DNA of 64,000 nt from contig WRMW01000005.1 in NCBI GenBank assembly GCA_009776955.1, forward strand, positions 1-64,000. Direction: 5' to 3'. The DNA comes from Clostridiales bacterium (GTDB lineage Bacteria; Bacillota; Clostridia; Peptostreptococcales; Anaerovoracaceae). This document shows positions 51,909-60,621 of the stretch, piece after piece. The notes beneath the pieces are model-generated. The model saw only the letters and a program-made list of their open reading frames with translations. It did not search any database and was not told the origin of the DNA. The position numbers and the translations under genes were made by a program. Numbering within the stretch: the stretch's first letter is position 1; the number at the start of each line of letters is the position of its first letter.

Positions 51909-51935
51909 AAAAAGAGCGCTTAACGCGCTCTTTTT
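51909..51935 (+). terminator. Rho-independent terminator after giant surface gene 3
   Basis: A perfect 11-bp stem (AAAAAGAGCGC / GCGCTCTTTTT) with a TTAAC loop and a T5 tail, 34 nt after the stop codon. Confidence 0.9.
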
Positions 51936-52045
51936 CATTGTATTGAAGCAAACCGCATGTTACAATTTTGCTATGAAATGTTAGATGTTTGGGGAACAAT
52001 AATAATAGCTGTTTTGTTTCATTGTAAAAGAGAGGAGGAAGCGTT

Positions 52046-53320
52046 TTGAGCAAGGTAAAGATAGGCGGTTATACCGCCGAGGCGGTGGCCGGCTTCGACC
52101 ATCGCACCGCGATCGAGGAGGCTGCGCGATGTCTGCTCTGCCACGATGCGCCGTGCAGCGCGGGCTGCCCCGCCGGGACGAATCCCGGGGACTTCATCAG
52201 GGCGATCCGTTTTCGCAATCCGAAAGGCGCGGCCGAGATCATCCGGGAAAACAACGTGCTTGGCGGAAGCTGCGCGCGCGTCTGCCCGTATGACAGGCTG
52301 TGCGAGGAAGCATGTAGCCGTTGCGGGATCGACGTGCCGATACAGATCGGCAAACTTCAGCGCTACGCTGTCGAGCAAGAAAAAGCCTTTGGCATGAAAA
52401 TCCTGAAAGCCCCCAAGGGGAAGAAGAAGGGCAATGTGGCATGCATAGGTGCAGGGCCTGCATCGCTCGCGTGTGCGGCCGAGCTTGCGAAGGCCGGCTA
52501 TGCCGTCACGATTTTTGAGCGTGAGAAGACGGCGGGCGGCGTACTGAGCTTTGGCATCACGCCCGCAAGACTGCCGCAAAAGGTGGTTGACCAAGACGTG
52601 GCAAGCGTCAAAAAGCTAGGCGTCAAGTTTGTGTTCGGCAAGAAAACCACAGCGAAAGACCTTATAAAGAAGGAAGGTTTTGATGCTGTCTTTGCCGGTG
52701 TCGGTATGTGGAAAAGCAGCATGCCGGGTGTCAAGGGCGAAGACCTAAAGAACGTCGTGACCGCTGTTGACTTCCTGAAAAAAGCCCGTACCTCCGGCGG
52801 CTTCAAAGCCATGAAAGGCAAGAAGGTCATAGTCATCGGCGGCGGGGACGTCGCGATGGACTGCGCGACCACGGCCAAACTCTCCGGCGCTGCCGACGTA
52901 CATATTTGGTACAGACGCACCGTCGCGGAGGCGCCCGCCAATATGGAAGAGATAAAGTACGCCCTTTCGATGGGCATCACCATTTCGGAAAACTTCGCGC
53001 CCAAGGCCTTCACAGGCAAGGGCAAGGTCGAGTTTGCCGAGTTCAAGGGCCGCGACGGAAAATCCGAAGCGAAGGTGGCCTGCGATTACGTGGTGCTCGC
53101 CATCGGCCAGCAGGCCGAGGACGTCACGACGCTTCTTGAAGGCGTAAAGACCGCGAACAAAGGCTGTGTCGTCGCGCGCAAGGGCAAGACCGGCGTGCGT
53201 GGCGTGTTTGCCGCAGGCGACATCGTCAACGGCGGCAAGACCGTGGTGGAAGCTGTTGCAGAGGGCAAGGAGGCCGCAGAGGCCATCATTGCGTATTTGA
53301 GCAAGAAGGGGGTGAAATAA
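52046..53320 (+). CDS. preT: Dihydropyrimidine dehydrogenase PreT-like / GltD-type subunit
   Basis: A 424-residue iron-sulfur flavoprotein. The N-terminal cysteine pattern CLLCHDAPCSAGCP and CARVCPYDRLCEEAC binds two 4Fe-4S clusters. It is followed by FAD-binding GAGPASLACAAELA (about 133-146) and NAD(P)-binding IGGGDVAMDCA motifs, as in GltD and PreT. The neighbour preA makes PreT the best fit: it takes electrons from NAD(P)H and passes them to PreA for reduction of uracil and thymine. TTG 52046 follows AGGAGG. The PreA start follows the stop directly. Confidence 0.85.
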   Translation: MSKVKIGGYTAEAVAGFDHRTAIEEAARCLLCHDAPCSAGCPAGTNPGDFIRAIRFRNPKGAAEIIRENNVLGGSCARVCPYDRLCEEACSRCGIDVPIQIGKLQRYAVEQEKAFGMKILKAPKGKKKGNVACIGAGPASLACAAELAKAGYAVTIFEREKTAGGVLSFGITPARLPQKVVDQDVASVKKLGVKFVFGKKTTAKDLIKKEGFDAVFAGVGMWKSSMPGVKGEDLKNVVTAVDFLKKARTSGGFKAMKGKKVIVIGGGDVAMDCATTAKLSGAADVHIWYRRTVAEAPANMEEIKYALSMGITISENFAPKAFTGKGKVEFAEFKGRDGKSEAKVACDYVVLAIGQQAEDVTTLLEGVKTANKGCVVARKGKTGVRGVFAAGDIVNGGKTVVEAVAEGKEAAEAIIAYLSKKGVK

Positions 53321-54580
53321 ATGGCGATCAAAAAAGATCTTTCCATCGACTATCTTGGCGTGAAGTGCGAAAATCCCTTCTTTCTTTCGTCCTCCCCGGT
53401 AGGCGGCAACTATGATATGGTTGCAAAGAGTTTTGAAACTGGTTGGGCAGGGGTGTTCTTCAAGACCGTAGGCATTTTTGTGGCCGACGAGTGCTCGCCG
53501 CGCTTCGACAACACGAACAAGGAAGGCACCATATGGCTCGGGTTCAAGAACATGGAGCAGATAAGCGACAAGCCGACCGAGAAGAACTTTGAGTTTATGT
53601 ACAGGCTCAAACGCGACTTCCCTGAAAAGGTCCTTGTCTCGACCATTATGGGCAGCTCGGATGACGAGTGGTATCAGCTTGCGAAGATGAGCGAGCAGGC
53701 CGGCGCAGACCTAATAGAAGGCAACTTCTCATGCCCGCAGATGACTTCTCATGCCATGGGATCCGACGTCGGCTCCGACCCCAAGCTTGTCGAGCAGTAC
53801 ACGAGGGCAGTCGTGAAAGCGACCAAGATTCCGTTTATCGCGAAGATGACGCCGAACATCACGACCATGGAGCCTCCCGCAAGGGGCGCGGCCAAGGGCG
53901 GCGCCAAAGGCGTATCCGCGATCAACACCGTGAAGTCCATCACAAACCTGGACCTCGACAACTTCACGGCCATGCCGGTCGTCAACGGCGTGTCATCCAT
54001 ATCGGGTTATTCGGGCGCGGCCGTAAGGCCTATAGCCCTGCGGTTCGTGGCAAACCTTTGCAGCGACCCCGAATTGCTCAAGAAGGGCATACAGATATCT
54101 GGCGTGGGCGGTGTGGAGACTTGGCGCGACGCGCTTGAGTTCCTTTTGCTCGGCGCCCGCAACGTGCAGGTCACCACGGCGATAATGCAGTACGGATACC
54201 GCATAGTGGAAGACATGATAAGCGGCCTGTCGCATTGGATGGACGAGCGCGGCTACGACAAGGTCGATGATTTCGTCGGTCTCGCATTGCCGAATATCAT
54301 TCCGGCCGAGGACTTGGACAGAAGCTTCCAGATACTCCCCGCCTTCGACAACAAGAAGTGCGTGGGCTGCGGAAGGTGCTATGTATCGTGCTACGACGGC
54401 GGCCATCAGGCGATAGACTGGAACGAGCGGAAACGCAGGCCGGAGCTGAACGATGAGTGCGTCGGCTGCCATCTCTGCCTCAATGTCTGCCCCGTGCAGA
54501 ACTGCATCACGCCGGGCGAGATCAAGTGGAAGCGCTCGCCCAAGAAGAAGGCGCCCGTTGTGCAGAAGAGTTTCGATTGA
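53321..54580 (+). CDS. preA: Dihydropyrimidine dehydrogenase PreA-like subunit
   Basis: A 419-residue protein. The N-terminal part is a dihydroorotate dehydrogenase-type FMN barrel with the catalytic Cys in EGNFSCPQM (about residue 132) and [20 protein letters not shown] near the flavin phosphate. The C-terminal part has two 4Fe-4S motifs, [11 protein letters not shown] and [11 protein letters not shown], as in PreA. With PreT it reduces uracil and thymine with NADH. The gene has no gap to preT and its stop overlaps the hisI start, so four genes form one operon. Confidence 0.9.
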   Translation: MAIKKDLSIDYLGVKCENPFFLSSSPVGGNYDMVAKSFETGWAGVFFKTVGIFVADECSPRFDNTNKEGTIWLGFKNMEQISDKPTEKNFEFMYRLKRDFPEKVLVSTIMGSSDDEWYQLAKMSEQAGADLIEGNFSCPQMTSHAMGSDVGSDPKLVEQYTRAVVKATKIPFIAKMTPNITTMEPPARGAAKGGAKGVSAINTVKSITNLDLDNFTAMPVVNGVSSISGYSGAAVRPIALRFVANLCSDPELLKKGIQISGVGGVETWRDALEFLLLGARNVQVTTAIMQYGYRIVEDMISGLSHWMDERGYDKVDDFVGLALPNIIPAEDLDRSFQILPAFDNKKCVGCGRCYVSCYDGGHQAIDWNERKRRPELNDECVGCHLCLNVCPVQNCITPGEIKWKRSPKKKAPVVQKSFD

Positions 54581-54912
54581 GTCTGACGAAGTTTTTTGAA
54601 AAACAAGATTTGGTGCCGGCGGTCGTTCAGGAGGCGAGTACGGGCGAAGTGCTTATGCTCGCCTACATGAACGAAGAGTCGCTGGCAAGGACGCTCGCGA
54701 CCGGCTATACGTGGTACTATAGCCGGTCGCGTGGCCGTCTATGGCAGAAAGGCGAGGAAAGCGGCCATGTGCAGCGCGTGGTCAGCATCACCGCCGACTG
54801 CGACCTCGACACATTTCTTGTCAAAGTCGAGCAGACGGGGCCGGCCTGCCATACGGGCGAGCGGACCTGCTTCTTTGCGGAGCCGATATTTGAGCGGACA
54901 AAAGAGGAATAA
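54577..54912 (+). CDS. hisI: Phosphoribosyl-AMP cyclohydrolase
   Basis: A 111-residue enzyme of the third step of histidine synthesis, opening the purine ring of phosphoribosyl-AMP. It has the family motifs [19 protein letters not shown] and [21 protein letters not shown], with the zinc-binding cysteines and Mg-binding aspartates. TTG 54577 overlaps the preA stop (TTGA). The next gene, hisE, carries the second step, so the two are separate genes rather than the usual hisIE fusion. Confidence 0.92.
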   Translation: MSLTKFFEKQDLVPAVVQEASTGEVLMLAYMNEESLARTLATGYTWYYSRSRGRLWQKGEESGHVQRVVSITADCDLDTFLVKVEQTGPACHTGERTCFFAEPIFERTKEE

Positions 54913-54914
54913 TA

Positions 54915-55247
54915 ATGAGCGACATTTTGAGAGACCTGTATGCGATTGTGGAGAACCGCAGAGCCGAAAGAGAAGAAGGCTCCTATACGAATTACCTGTT
55001 TGAATCGGGCCTCGACAAGATTCTGAAAAAGCTTGGGGAGGAAGAAGCCGAAACGCTTATCGCCGCAAAAAACCTTGAGCTGAACAATGAGGCGATAAAG
55101 GAAAGGGAAGAACTGAAGAACGAAGTGAGCGACCTGCTCTATCACTTGGTCGTAATGCTGAACGAACTGGGAGTCCGCCCCGAAGAAATAGAGGAAGTCC
55201 TACGCGCCCGTATGCAAAAAAAGGGGAATCTGAAAAAGTCCGAATAA
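54915..55247 (+). CDS. hisE: Phosphoribosyl-ATP pyrophosphatase
   Basis: A 110-residue helical enzyme of the MazG-like fold that removes pyrophosphate from phosphoribosyl-ATP, the second step of histidine synthesis. It has the conserved SYTNYLFESGLDKILKKLGEEEAETLIAA and EVSDLLYHLVVML segments; the Glu and Asp residues bind Mg. It starts 2 nt after the hisI stop. Only 4 nt separate its end from the convergent hisF gene. Confidence 0.92.
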   Translation: MSDILRDLYAIVENRRAEREEGSYTNYLFESGLDKILKKLGEEEAETLIAAKNLELNNEAIKEREELKNEVSDLLYHLVVMLNELGVRPEEIEEVLRARMQKKGNLKKSE

Positions 55248-55251
55248 GGTA

Positions 55252-56022
55252 TTAGCGGACTGGAATGCCGTGCGACATCAACTCCTGTTTCACGTCGCCG
55301 ACCGTAAGCTCACCAAAATGGAATATCGAAGCAGCGAGCGCAGCGTCCACGTCCGTCTGTTTGAACACATCGACAAATGATTCAAGGCTTCCGCCGCCGC
55401 CCGAAGCGATGACAGGAACCTTGACGGCGTCGCAAACGGCTTTCGTCATCTTTATGTCAAATCCGCCCTTGGTCCCGTCAGCGTCCAAAGACGTCAGCAA
55501 TATCTCGCTTGCGCCTAGCTCCGCGCCGCGGTGTGCCCAAGAGGGCAGGCCGATTCCCGCATCTATGCTGCCACCTGCAATAAGCACATGGTACACGCCA
55601 TCCACGCTCGTGGCGTCTATCGCCAGAACTACGCGTTCGCTCCCAAACGCATCTACCGCCTCGCTTATCAGCTCTGGGTGCTTCACTGCCGCTGAGTTGA
55701 TCGACACCTTGGCCGCCCCTGCGTCAAACAACGCACGGAAATCATCGACCGAACGCACCCCGCCACCTACCGCCAGCGGTATTGAAATGCTTGCGGCGGT
55801 CTGCCGCACGATATCCACCATCGTCTGCCGTTCCTCGGTTGTCGCCGTGATATCAAGAAAGACAAGCTCATCCGCGCCTTGACGCTCGTATTCCATGGCG
55901 CACTCAACAGGGTCGCCTACGTCCTTGATATTGACGAAGTTGACTCCCTTGACCACGCGCCCGCCTCGAACGTCCAAGCAAGGTATTATTCTCTTAGGTC
56001 TTGTTACATCAAAATTTTTCAC
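55252..56022 (-). CDS. hisF: Imidazole glycerol phosphate synthase subunit HisF
   Basis: A 256-residue beta/alpha-barrel that uses ammonia from HisH to close the imidazole ring of histidine. The catalytic aspartates are in [17 protein letters not shown] (about residues 13-29) and AIDATSVDG (about 132), and phosphate binding is in GGGVRS and ASGGGGSLE. It lies on the strand opposite to hisI and hisE. GTG 56022 has no ribosome binding site; a minus-strand TACAAT box lies 7 nt before it, which suggests a leaderless transcript. Confidence 0.93.
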   Translation of the reverse strand: MKNFDVTRPKRIIPCLDVRGGRVVKGVNFVNIKDVGDPVECAMEYERQGADELVFLDITATTEERQTMVDIVRQTAASISIPLAVGGGVRSVDDFRALFDAGAAKVSINSAAVKHPELISEAVDAFGSERVVLAIDATSVDGVYHVLIAGGSIDAGIGLPSWAHRGAELGASEILLTSLDADGTKGGFDIKMTKAVCDAVKVPVIASGGGGSLESFVDVFKQTDVDAALAASIFHFGELTVGDVKQELMSHGIPVR

Positions 56023-56071
56023 AAGTCGTATTGTAGCGCTTTTTCACCCATCTTGCTGTAAAATATCAATT
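56023..56071. promoter_or_regulatory. Divergent leaderless promoters of hisF and dinB
   Basis: Only 49 bp separate the two starts. A minus-strand TACAAT box (56030-56035) lies 7 nt before hisF GTG 56022, and a plus-strand TAAAAT box (56059-56064) lies 7 nt before dinB ATG 56072. Neither gene has a ribosome binding site. The -35 boxes are poor. Confidence 0.5.
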
Positions 56072-57298
56072 ATGAATATCAGGGACAGAACCATTATGCA
56101 TATCGACGTCAACTCGGCGTTCCTCTCGTGGACGGCCGTGGAAATGCTAAAGGACGGGGCGGCAGAGGATATCCGTCTTGTCCCGTCCGCCATCGCCGGC
56201 GACCCCAAGAGCAGGAGCGGCATTATCCTGGCAAAGTCAGAGCCCGCAAAAAAGCGTGGCATCAAAACAGCCATGACCCTGCCCGAGGCGCGCCGGCTCT
56301 CACCCGGCCTCAAGACATTCCCGCCGCGCCACGACCTTTACAAAATCTACAGCGGCCATCTTTTCGAACTGCTGTCGGAGTACACGGACGTGATCGAACG
56401 TTTCAGCATCGACGAGTGCTGGCTAGACTATACGGGCAGCGAAAAGATATTCGGGGCGCCCGAAGAAGCCGCCAAGAAAATATCGCAGCGTGTCAAGAGG
56501 GAGCTCGGCTATACCGTCAATATGGGCATATCATCGAACAAGCTGCTTTCAAAGATGGCTTCCGAAATGGAAAAGCCCGACCACATTCACACATTATATC
56601 CGCACGAGATTCAGGAAAAAATGTGGCCGCTCCCTGCAAGGGAGCTATTTGGTGTCGGGCGCTCCTCGGCTGCCACCCTCGCACGGTTTGGACTCCATAC
56701 CATAGGCGACATCGCCTGTGCAGACCCCACCCTGCTACGGAGCGCCCTCAAGCCCGCCATGGGCCGCATGGTTCACGAGCGCGCGAACGGCATCGACGAC
56801 AGCCCTGTCCTGAAAGCGGAGGAATACGAAAGCAAAGTCATAGGCCACAGTGACACGACGCCGTCCGACGTCAAGACCGAGGAAGAAGCCTTTCATTATA
56901 TACTGTCGCTTTCAGAGCGCGTCGGCCTGCGTCTCAGGGAGTCCGGCAGGCGTGCGGATGTCGTGACCGTGGAGCTAAAGAACAGCGCTTTCAAGACATA
57001 CCGCCACCAGAAGAAGCTACTTGCGCCCGTAAGCGCGACATCGGATATCTACAAAACCGCCAGCGCCCTTTTTCGTGAGATGTGGCGTGGCGACGATCTA
57101 AGGCTGCTCGGCGTGTCCCTGTCAGGCCTCCGCAACGCAAACGAGGAAGAAAGCCAGCTCTCATTGTTCGGGGACTTCGGCGCCTTCGGCGCCGAGCAGA
57201 ACGAAAGCCAAAAGACAAACGACACCCTCGAAGAAGCACAGGACATGATTCGCAAGCGCTTCGGCAAAGACGCCATCACCAGAGGGACTCTGCTATGA
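56072..57298 (+). CDS. dinB: Y-family DNA polymerase (DinB / Pol IV type)
   Basis: A 408-residue translesion polymerase. The first catalytic Asp is in MHIDVNSAFLSW (near residue 12), and the second acidic pair in FSIDECWLDYTG (about 111-122). NMGISSNKLLSKMAS is the fingers-to-palm segment, followed by the HhH motif and the little-finger domain. The clamp-binding peptide QLSLF lies near residue 367. The AFLSW variant in place of the usual FFASVE is a lineage feature. ATG 56072 is taken as the start, although ATG 56096 is possible. A hairpin terminator follows. Confidence 0.9.
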   Translation: MNIRDRTIMHIDVNSAFLSWTAVEMLKDGAAEDIRLVPSAIAGDPKSRSGIILAKSEPAKKRGIKTAMTLPEARRLSPGLKTFPPRHDLYKIYSGHLFELLSEYTDVIERFSIDECWLDYTGSEKIFGAPEEAAKKISQRVKRELGYTVNMGISSNKLLSKMASEMEKPDHIHTLYPHEIQEKMWPLPARELFGVGRSSAATLARFGLHTIGDIACADPTLLRSALKPAMGRMVHERANGIDDSPVLKAEEYESKVIGHSDTTPSDVKTEEEAFHYILSLSERVGLRLRESGRRADVVTVELKNSAFKTYRHQKKLLAPVSATSDIYKTASALFREMWRGDDLRLLGVSLSGLRNANEEESQLSLFGDFGAFGAEQNESQKTNDTLEEAQDMIRKRFGKDAITRGTLL

Positions 57299-57314
57299 CC
57301 CTGCTTGCTATAAA

Positions 57315-57338
57315 AAGGGCGGCCTGCAGGCCGCCCTT
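57315..57338. terminator. Bidirectional terminator between dinB and trpB2
   Basis: A perfect palindrome with 10-bp arms (AAGGGCGGCC / GGCCGCCCTT) around TGCA. It has A and T runs on both sides and lies between two converging genes. Confidence 0.8.
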
Positions 57339-57359
57339 ATCGCTTACCGTCTTGTCGCC

Positions 57360-58727
57360 TTACCCTACTTGCGGCAGATCCTTGAACGATGCCTCAAGGT
57401 CTGCATCAGTCGGCACGTAGTCCGTCATCGTCCCTTCGTTGTGCTGCGTATATGCCATCAGGTCAAAGTAGCCCGTCCCGGACAGCCCGAACAAAATGGT
57501 CTTGGCCTCGCCCGTCTCCTTGCACTTCAACGCCTCGTCTATAGCGCCCTTGATGGCGTGCGCAGACTCAGGCGCCGGAAGTATGGTCTCGCGCTTCGCA
57601 AACAGCTTCGCGGCCTCGAACACAGCCGTCTGCTCGTATGCGACCGCTTCCATATACCCGTCGTGGTAGAGCTTCGACATTATCGGGCTCATGCCATGGT
57701 AACGGAGGCCGCCGGCGTGGTTGGCGGAAGGCTTGAAGCCGCAGCCGAGCGTATACATCTTTGCGAGCGGCGTGGTCCTGCCGGAGTCGCAGAAGTCGTA
57801 GGCGTACTTGCCGCGCGTAAGGCTCGGGCAGCTTGCCGGCTCTACTGCGATGATTCGGGGATTTGATTTGCCGGTTATCTTGTCGCGCATAAAGGGTGCC
57901 ACCAAGCCGCCGAGGTTGGAGCCGCCGCCTGCGCACCCTATGACGATGTCGGGGTACTCGCCGAGCTTCTGCATTGCCAACTCGGTTTCGAGCCCTATTA
58001 TGGATTGGTGGAGCAGCACCTGGTTCAGCACGGAGCCGAGCACATAACGATAGCCCTCGGTCGTCACCGCCACCTCGATGGCCTCGGATATAGCCGTGCC
58101 GAGCGACCCTGAATTGTTCGGGTCGGCTTCGAGTATGGCGCGTCCGATATTCGTCGTGTTCGACGGACTCGCGATGACCTTGGCGTCAAACGTCTCCATG
58201 ACGGCCTTGCGGAAAGGCTTCTGCTCATAGCTCACCTTTACCATGTACACGACAAGGTCGAGCCCGAAGTAGCCGGCGGCCTCGGCGAGGGCAGTACCCC
58301 ATTGGCCGGCGCCCGTTTCGGTCGTGATGCCCTTTAGCCCCTCGTCCTTCGCATAATACGCCTGCGCGACGGCCGAGTTCAGCTTGTGGCTGCCGCTCGT
58401 GTTGTTGCCCTCGTACTTGTAATAAATCTTTGCCGGTGTGCCGAGCGTCCGCTCGAGGTCGTAGGCACGACAGAGGGGCGCCGGCCGGTAGACCTTGTAG
58501 ATGCTCAGTATCTCATCCGGGATGTCTATAAACCGTGTCGTGGAGTCAAACTCCTGGTTCGCCAGCTTCTTGCAGAACACGGGGTAGATATGCTCCTCCT
58601 GCGCGACCGTCCCGTCGGGTAAGAGCATCGGGTCCGGCTGCTCCTTCATGTCAGCCCGTAGGTTGTACCATTGCTTGGGTATTTCGTTCTCGTTTAGATA
58701 AAGCCTGTGCGGAATCTTGTTTGCCAT
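57360..58727 (-). CDS. trpB: TrpB2-type tryptophan synthase beta chain-like enzyme
   Basis: A 455-residue PLP enzyme of the long TrpB2 group. The PLP lysine is in NNTSGSHKLNSA (about 107) and phosphate binding in CAGGGSNLGG; TGAGQWGTALA is the ligand-binding loop. TrpB joins serine (or, in TrpB2, often O-phosphoserine) and indole to tryptophan. No trpA or other trp gene is next to it, so it may act alone on free indole or on another substrate. AAGGAG lies before ATG 58727. An amino-acid permease gene diverges upstream. Confidence 0.85.
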   Translation of the reverse strand: MANKIPHRLYLNENEIPKQWYNLRADMKEQPDPMLLPDGTVAQEEHIYPVFCKKLANQEFDSTTRFIDIPDEILSIYKVYRPAPLCRAYDLERTLGTPAKIYYKYEGNNTSGSHKLNSAVAQAYYAKDEGLKGITTETGAGQWGTALAEAAGYFGLDLVVYMVKVSYEQKPFRKAVMETFDAKVIASPSNTTNIGRAILEADPNNSGSLGTAISEAIEVAVTTEGYRYVLGSVLNQVLLHQSIIGLETELAMQKLGEYPDIVIGCAGGGSNLGGLVAPFMRDKITGKSNPRIIAVEPASCPSLTRGKYAYDFCDSGRTTPLAKMYTLGCGFKPSANHAGGLRYHGMSPIMSKLYHDGYMEAVAYEQTAVFEAAKLFAKRETILPAPESAHAIKGAIDEALKCKETGEAKTILFGLSGTGYFDLMAYTQHNEGTMTDYVPTDADLEASFKDLPQVG

Positions 58728-58825
58728 TTTTTCACTCTCCTTTTTCTTGTTAATAATATAGCCTTGCCGGAATATTTTCAATTCAATAATCAATAATTTT
58801 TCGAGTTTTGTGTTAAAGTTTCATT

Positions 58826-60490
58826 ATGGACAAATTTACGTCAGGCACGATGAACACAGACGCGCTCGGACTCAAAAAGCAAAAGATAAGCGTTTTTACA
58901 GCGGTTTTTATGGTATTCTCGCTCGTCGCCGCAGGCTGCTACGGCATCGAGGAAATGATTCCGTCGGCCGGCCCTGGCCTTACCCTTATAATGCTGATAG
59001 CCCTGCCCTTTGTCTGGGGGTTGCCCTTCGGCCTCGTCGCGTCGGAGCTCGGCTCCGCAAGGCCGCAGGAGGGCGGCTACTATAAATGGGTGCAGGAGGC
59101 CATGGGCGAGTTCTGGGGGTTCCAGGCCGGCTGGTGGCGCACCATTTCCATCTATATCGACAACACCCTTTACATCGTGCTTGCGGGCGGCTACTTGTTC
59201 TCAATGCTCGGCACGGGCAACCCTTACCTCGAATTTGCATTCAAGGCGGCGATGATTCTTGTTTTTATGTATATAAATCTCAGAGGTGTCCGTGATGTCG
59301 GCATCGTCACAAATGCGCTTTCGATTTTCGTAATCGCGGCGTTTGCGATGGTGGCGATAGTAGGGTTCGTGAACTGGGGCGGCAACCCGTTCGTCCCCCT
59401 TACGGCAGAACCCATCACGTCGGGGGCGGACTGGATATTCTATATCGGCGCCGGTATCTCGATAGGGATGTGGATGTACTCCGGCTACGAATCCATGTCG
59501 ACATTTGCGGGCGAGCTCAAAGACCCGCAAGTCATCCCCAAGGCCACGCTGCTCGCCGTTCCCCTTATTATGGCGACCTATATATTCCCGACCATGGCGA
59601 GCATATCGTCCCTGAATGCCGTGGGTGGCGACTTCACTTACGAGAATTGGGGCATAGACCCGAGCACGACGGTCGGCTACGCCACGGTTCCGTCATACTT
59701 TTTGGGTCCGGCGTTCGGGGTGTTCTTCGGCACGGTCGCCGTCATCGCGCAATGTTCTATATACAACACCTACATTGCCTCGGGCTCGCGCGGCTTTTTT
59801 GCGCTGTCCGAGGACGGGCTTGCGCCTAAGTTCTTCACCAAGGTGGACAAAAAATACGGTGTGCCGTATGTCACGGTTATAAGCATTGCAGTCGTCAACC
59901 TCGCGCTCTGCATGTTTGATTTTTCGACGCTCGTCGTGGTGGACGTTTTCTTGCTGGTTTCTTCATACATAATGGTATATATCTCGGCGCTTATCCTTCG
60001 CAAACGCATCGCGCCGGGCGATTACAAGTTCAAGATACCGGGCGGCATGGGCTTCCTCAGGCTCGTCTGCATAGTGCCGATATGCGTCGCCGTGTTCAGC
60101 TTCCTTATAAACGGCTCGGACTATTTCATAGGCGGCATGATAGGCATCGTCTCCGGACCCATACTCTACTTCATCTGGAAAAGGCGTTACGGAGGCCTTG
60201 CGAAAAAAGACCCCGAAGCCAACCCCGTCAACAAAAAGACCGGCCTTGCGATCGGCGACATGAAGCGCTTCGCCATACTCTTCGCACTGCTCGCGGCCAT
60301 CGGCGTCGCCGGCTCCTTCTTCCTGCCGTGGTACGAGGCGGATTGGAGCTACCCTGGCGACTACGACATGACGTTGTTCGCGACCCAGGGGGCGCTCTAC
60401 ACGGGCATCCGCGCCATGACCTTCATCTGCGCCGCCCTCGCCGCCGTGTTCGGCTTCACCGCCCGTGCCATCGAGGAGCCCACCCCATAG
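58826..60490 (+). CDS. APC-family amino acid permease
   Basis: A 554-residue transporter with about 12-14 membrane helices of the LeuT/APC fold. It has the AAGCYGIEEMIPSAGPG first-helix break, the ELGSARPQEGGYYKWVQEAMG segment and the ISIGMWMYSGYESMSTFAGEL-type sixth helix (split by spacing). The C-terminal extension with two further helices is longer than in basic APC members. It diverges from trpB2, which suggests an aromatic or other amino acid, but the substrate is not shown. ATG 58826 has no ribosome binding site; TAAAGT lies 6 nt before it. ATG 58850 is an alternative. Confidence 0.85.
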   Translation: MDKFTSGTMNTDALGLKKQKISVFTAVFMVFSLVAAGCYGIEEMIPSAGPGLTLIMLIALPFVWGLPFGLVASELGSARPQEGGYYKWVQEAMGEFWGFQAGWWRTISIYIDNTLYIVLAGGYLFSMLGTGNPYLEFAFKAAMILVFMYINLRGVRDVGIVTNALSIFVIAAFAMVAIVGFVNWGGNPFVPLTAEPITSGADWIFYIGAGISIGMWMYSGYESMSTFAGELKDPQVIPKATLLAVPLIMATYIFPTMASISSLNAVGGDFTYENWGIDPSTTVGYATVPSYFLGPAFGVFFGTVAVIAQCSIYNTYIASGSRGFFALSEDGLAPKFFTKVDKKYGVPYVTVISIAVVNLALCMFDFSTLVVVDVFLLVSSYIMVYISALILRKRIAPGDYKFKIPGGMGFLRLVCIVPICVAVFSFLINGSDYFIGGMIGIVSGPILYFIWKRRYGGLAKKDPEANPVNKKTGLAIGDMKRFAILFALLAAIGVAGSFFLPWYEADWSYPGDYDMTLFATQGALYTGIRAMTFICAALAAVFGFTARAIEEPTP

Positions 60491-60555
60491 AGCCCGCACC
60501 GGCGAGTGACACCGTGCCCCCCAACTAAATATCCCAAGGCGACAGCGATTTGTGG

Positions 60556-60561
60556 TATAAT
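60556..60561 (+). promoter_or_regulatory. Extended -10 promoter of the Ech operon
   Basis: TGGTATAAT forms an extended -10 box; the start site would lie near 60568, giving a leader of about 54 nt that ends with AGGAGG. The -35 region (near 60533-60538) is not consensus. Confidence 0.55.
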
Positions 60562-60621
60562 ATCCGCTTGTGGGGCGTTGCTCTGCGGGTAGGTATTTTT
60601 GTAAAAATAGGAGGTCTGTAA

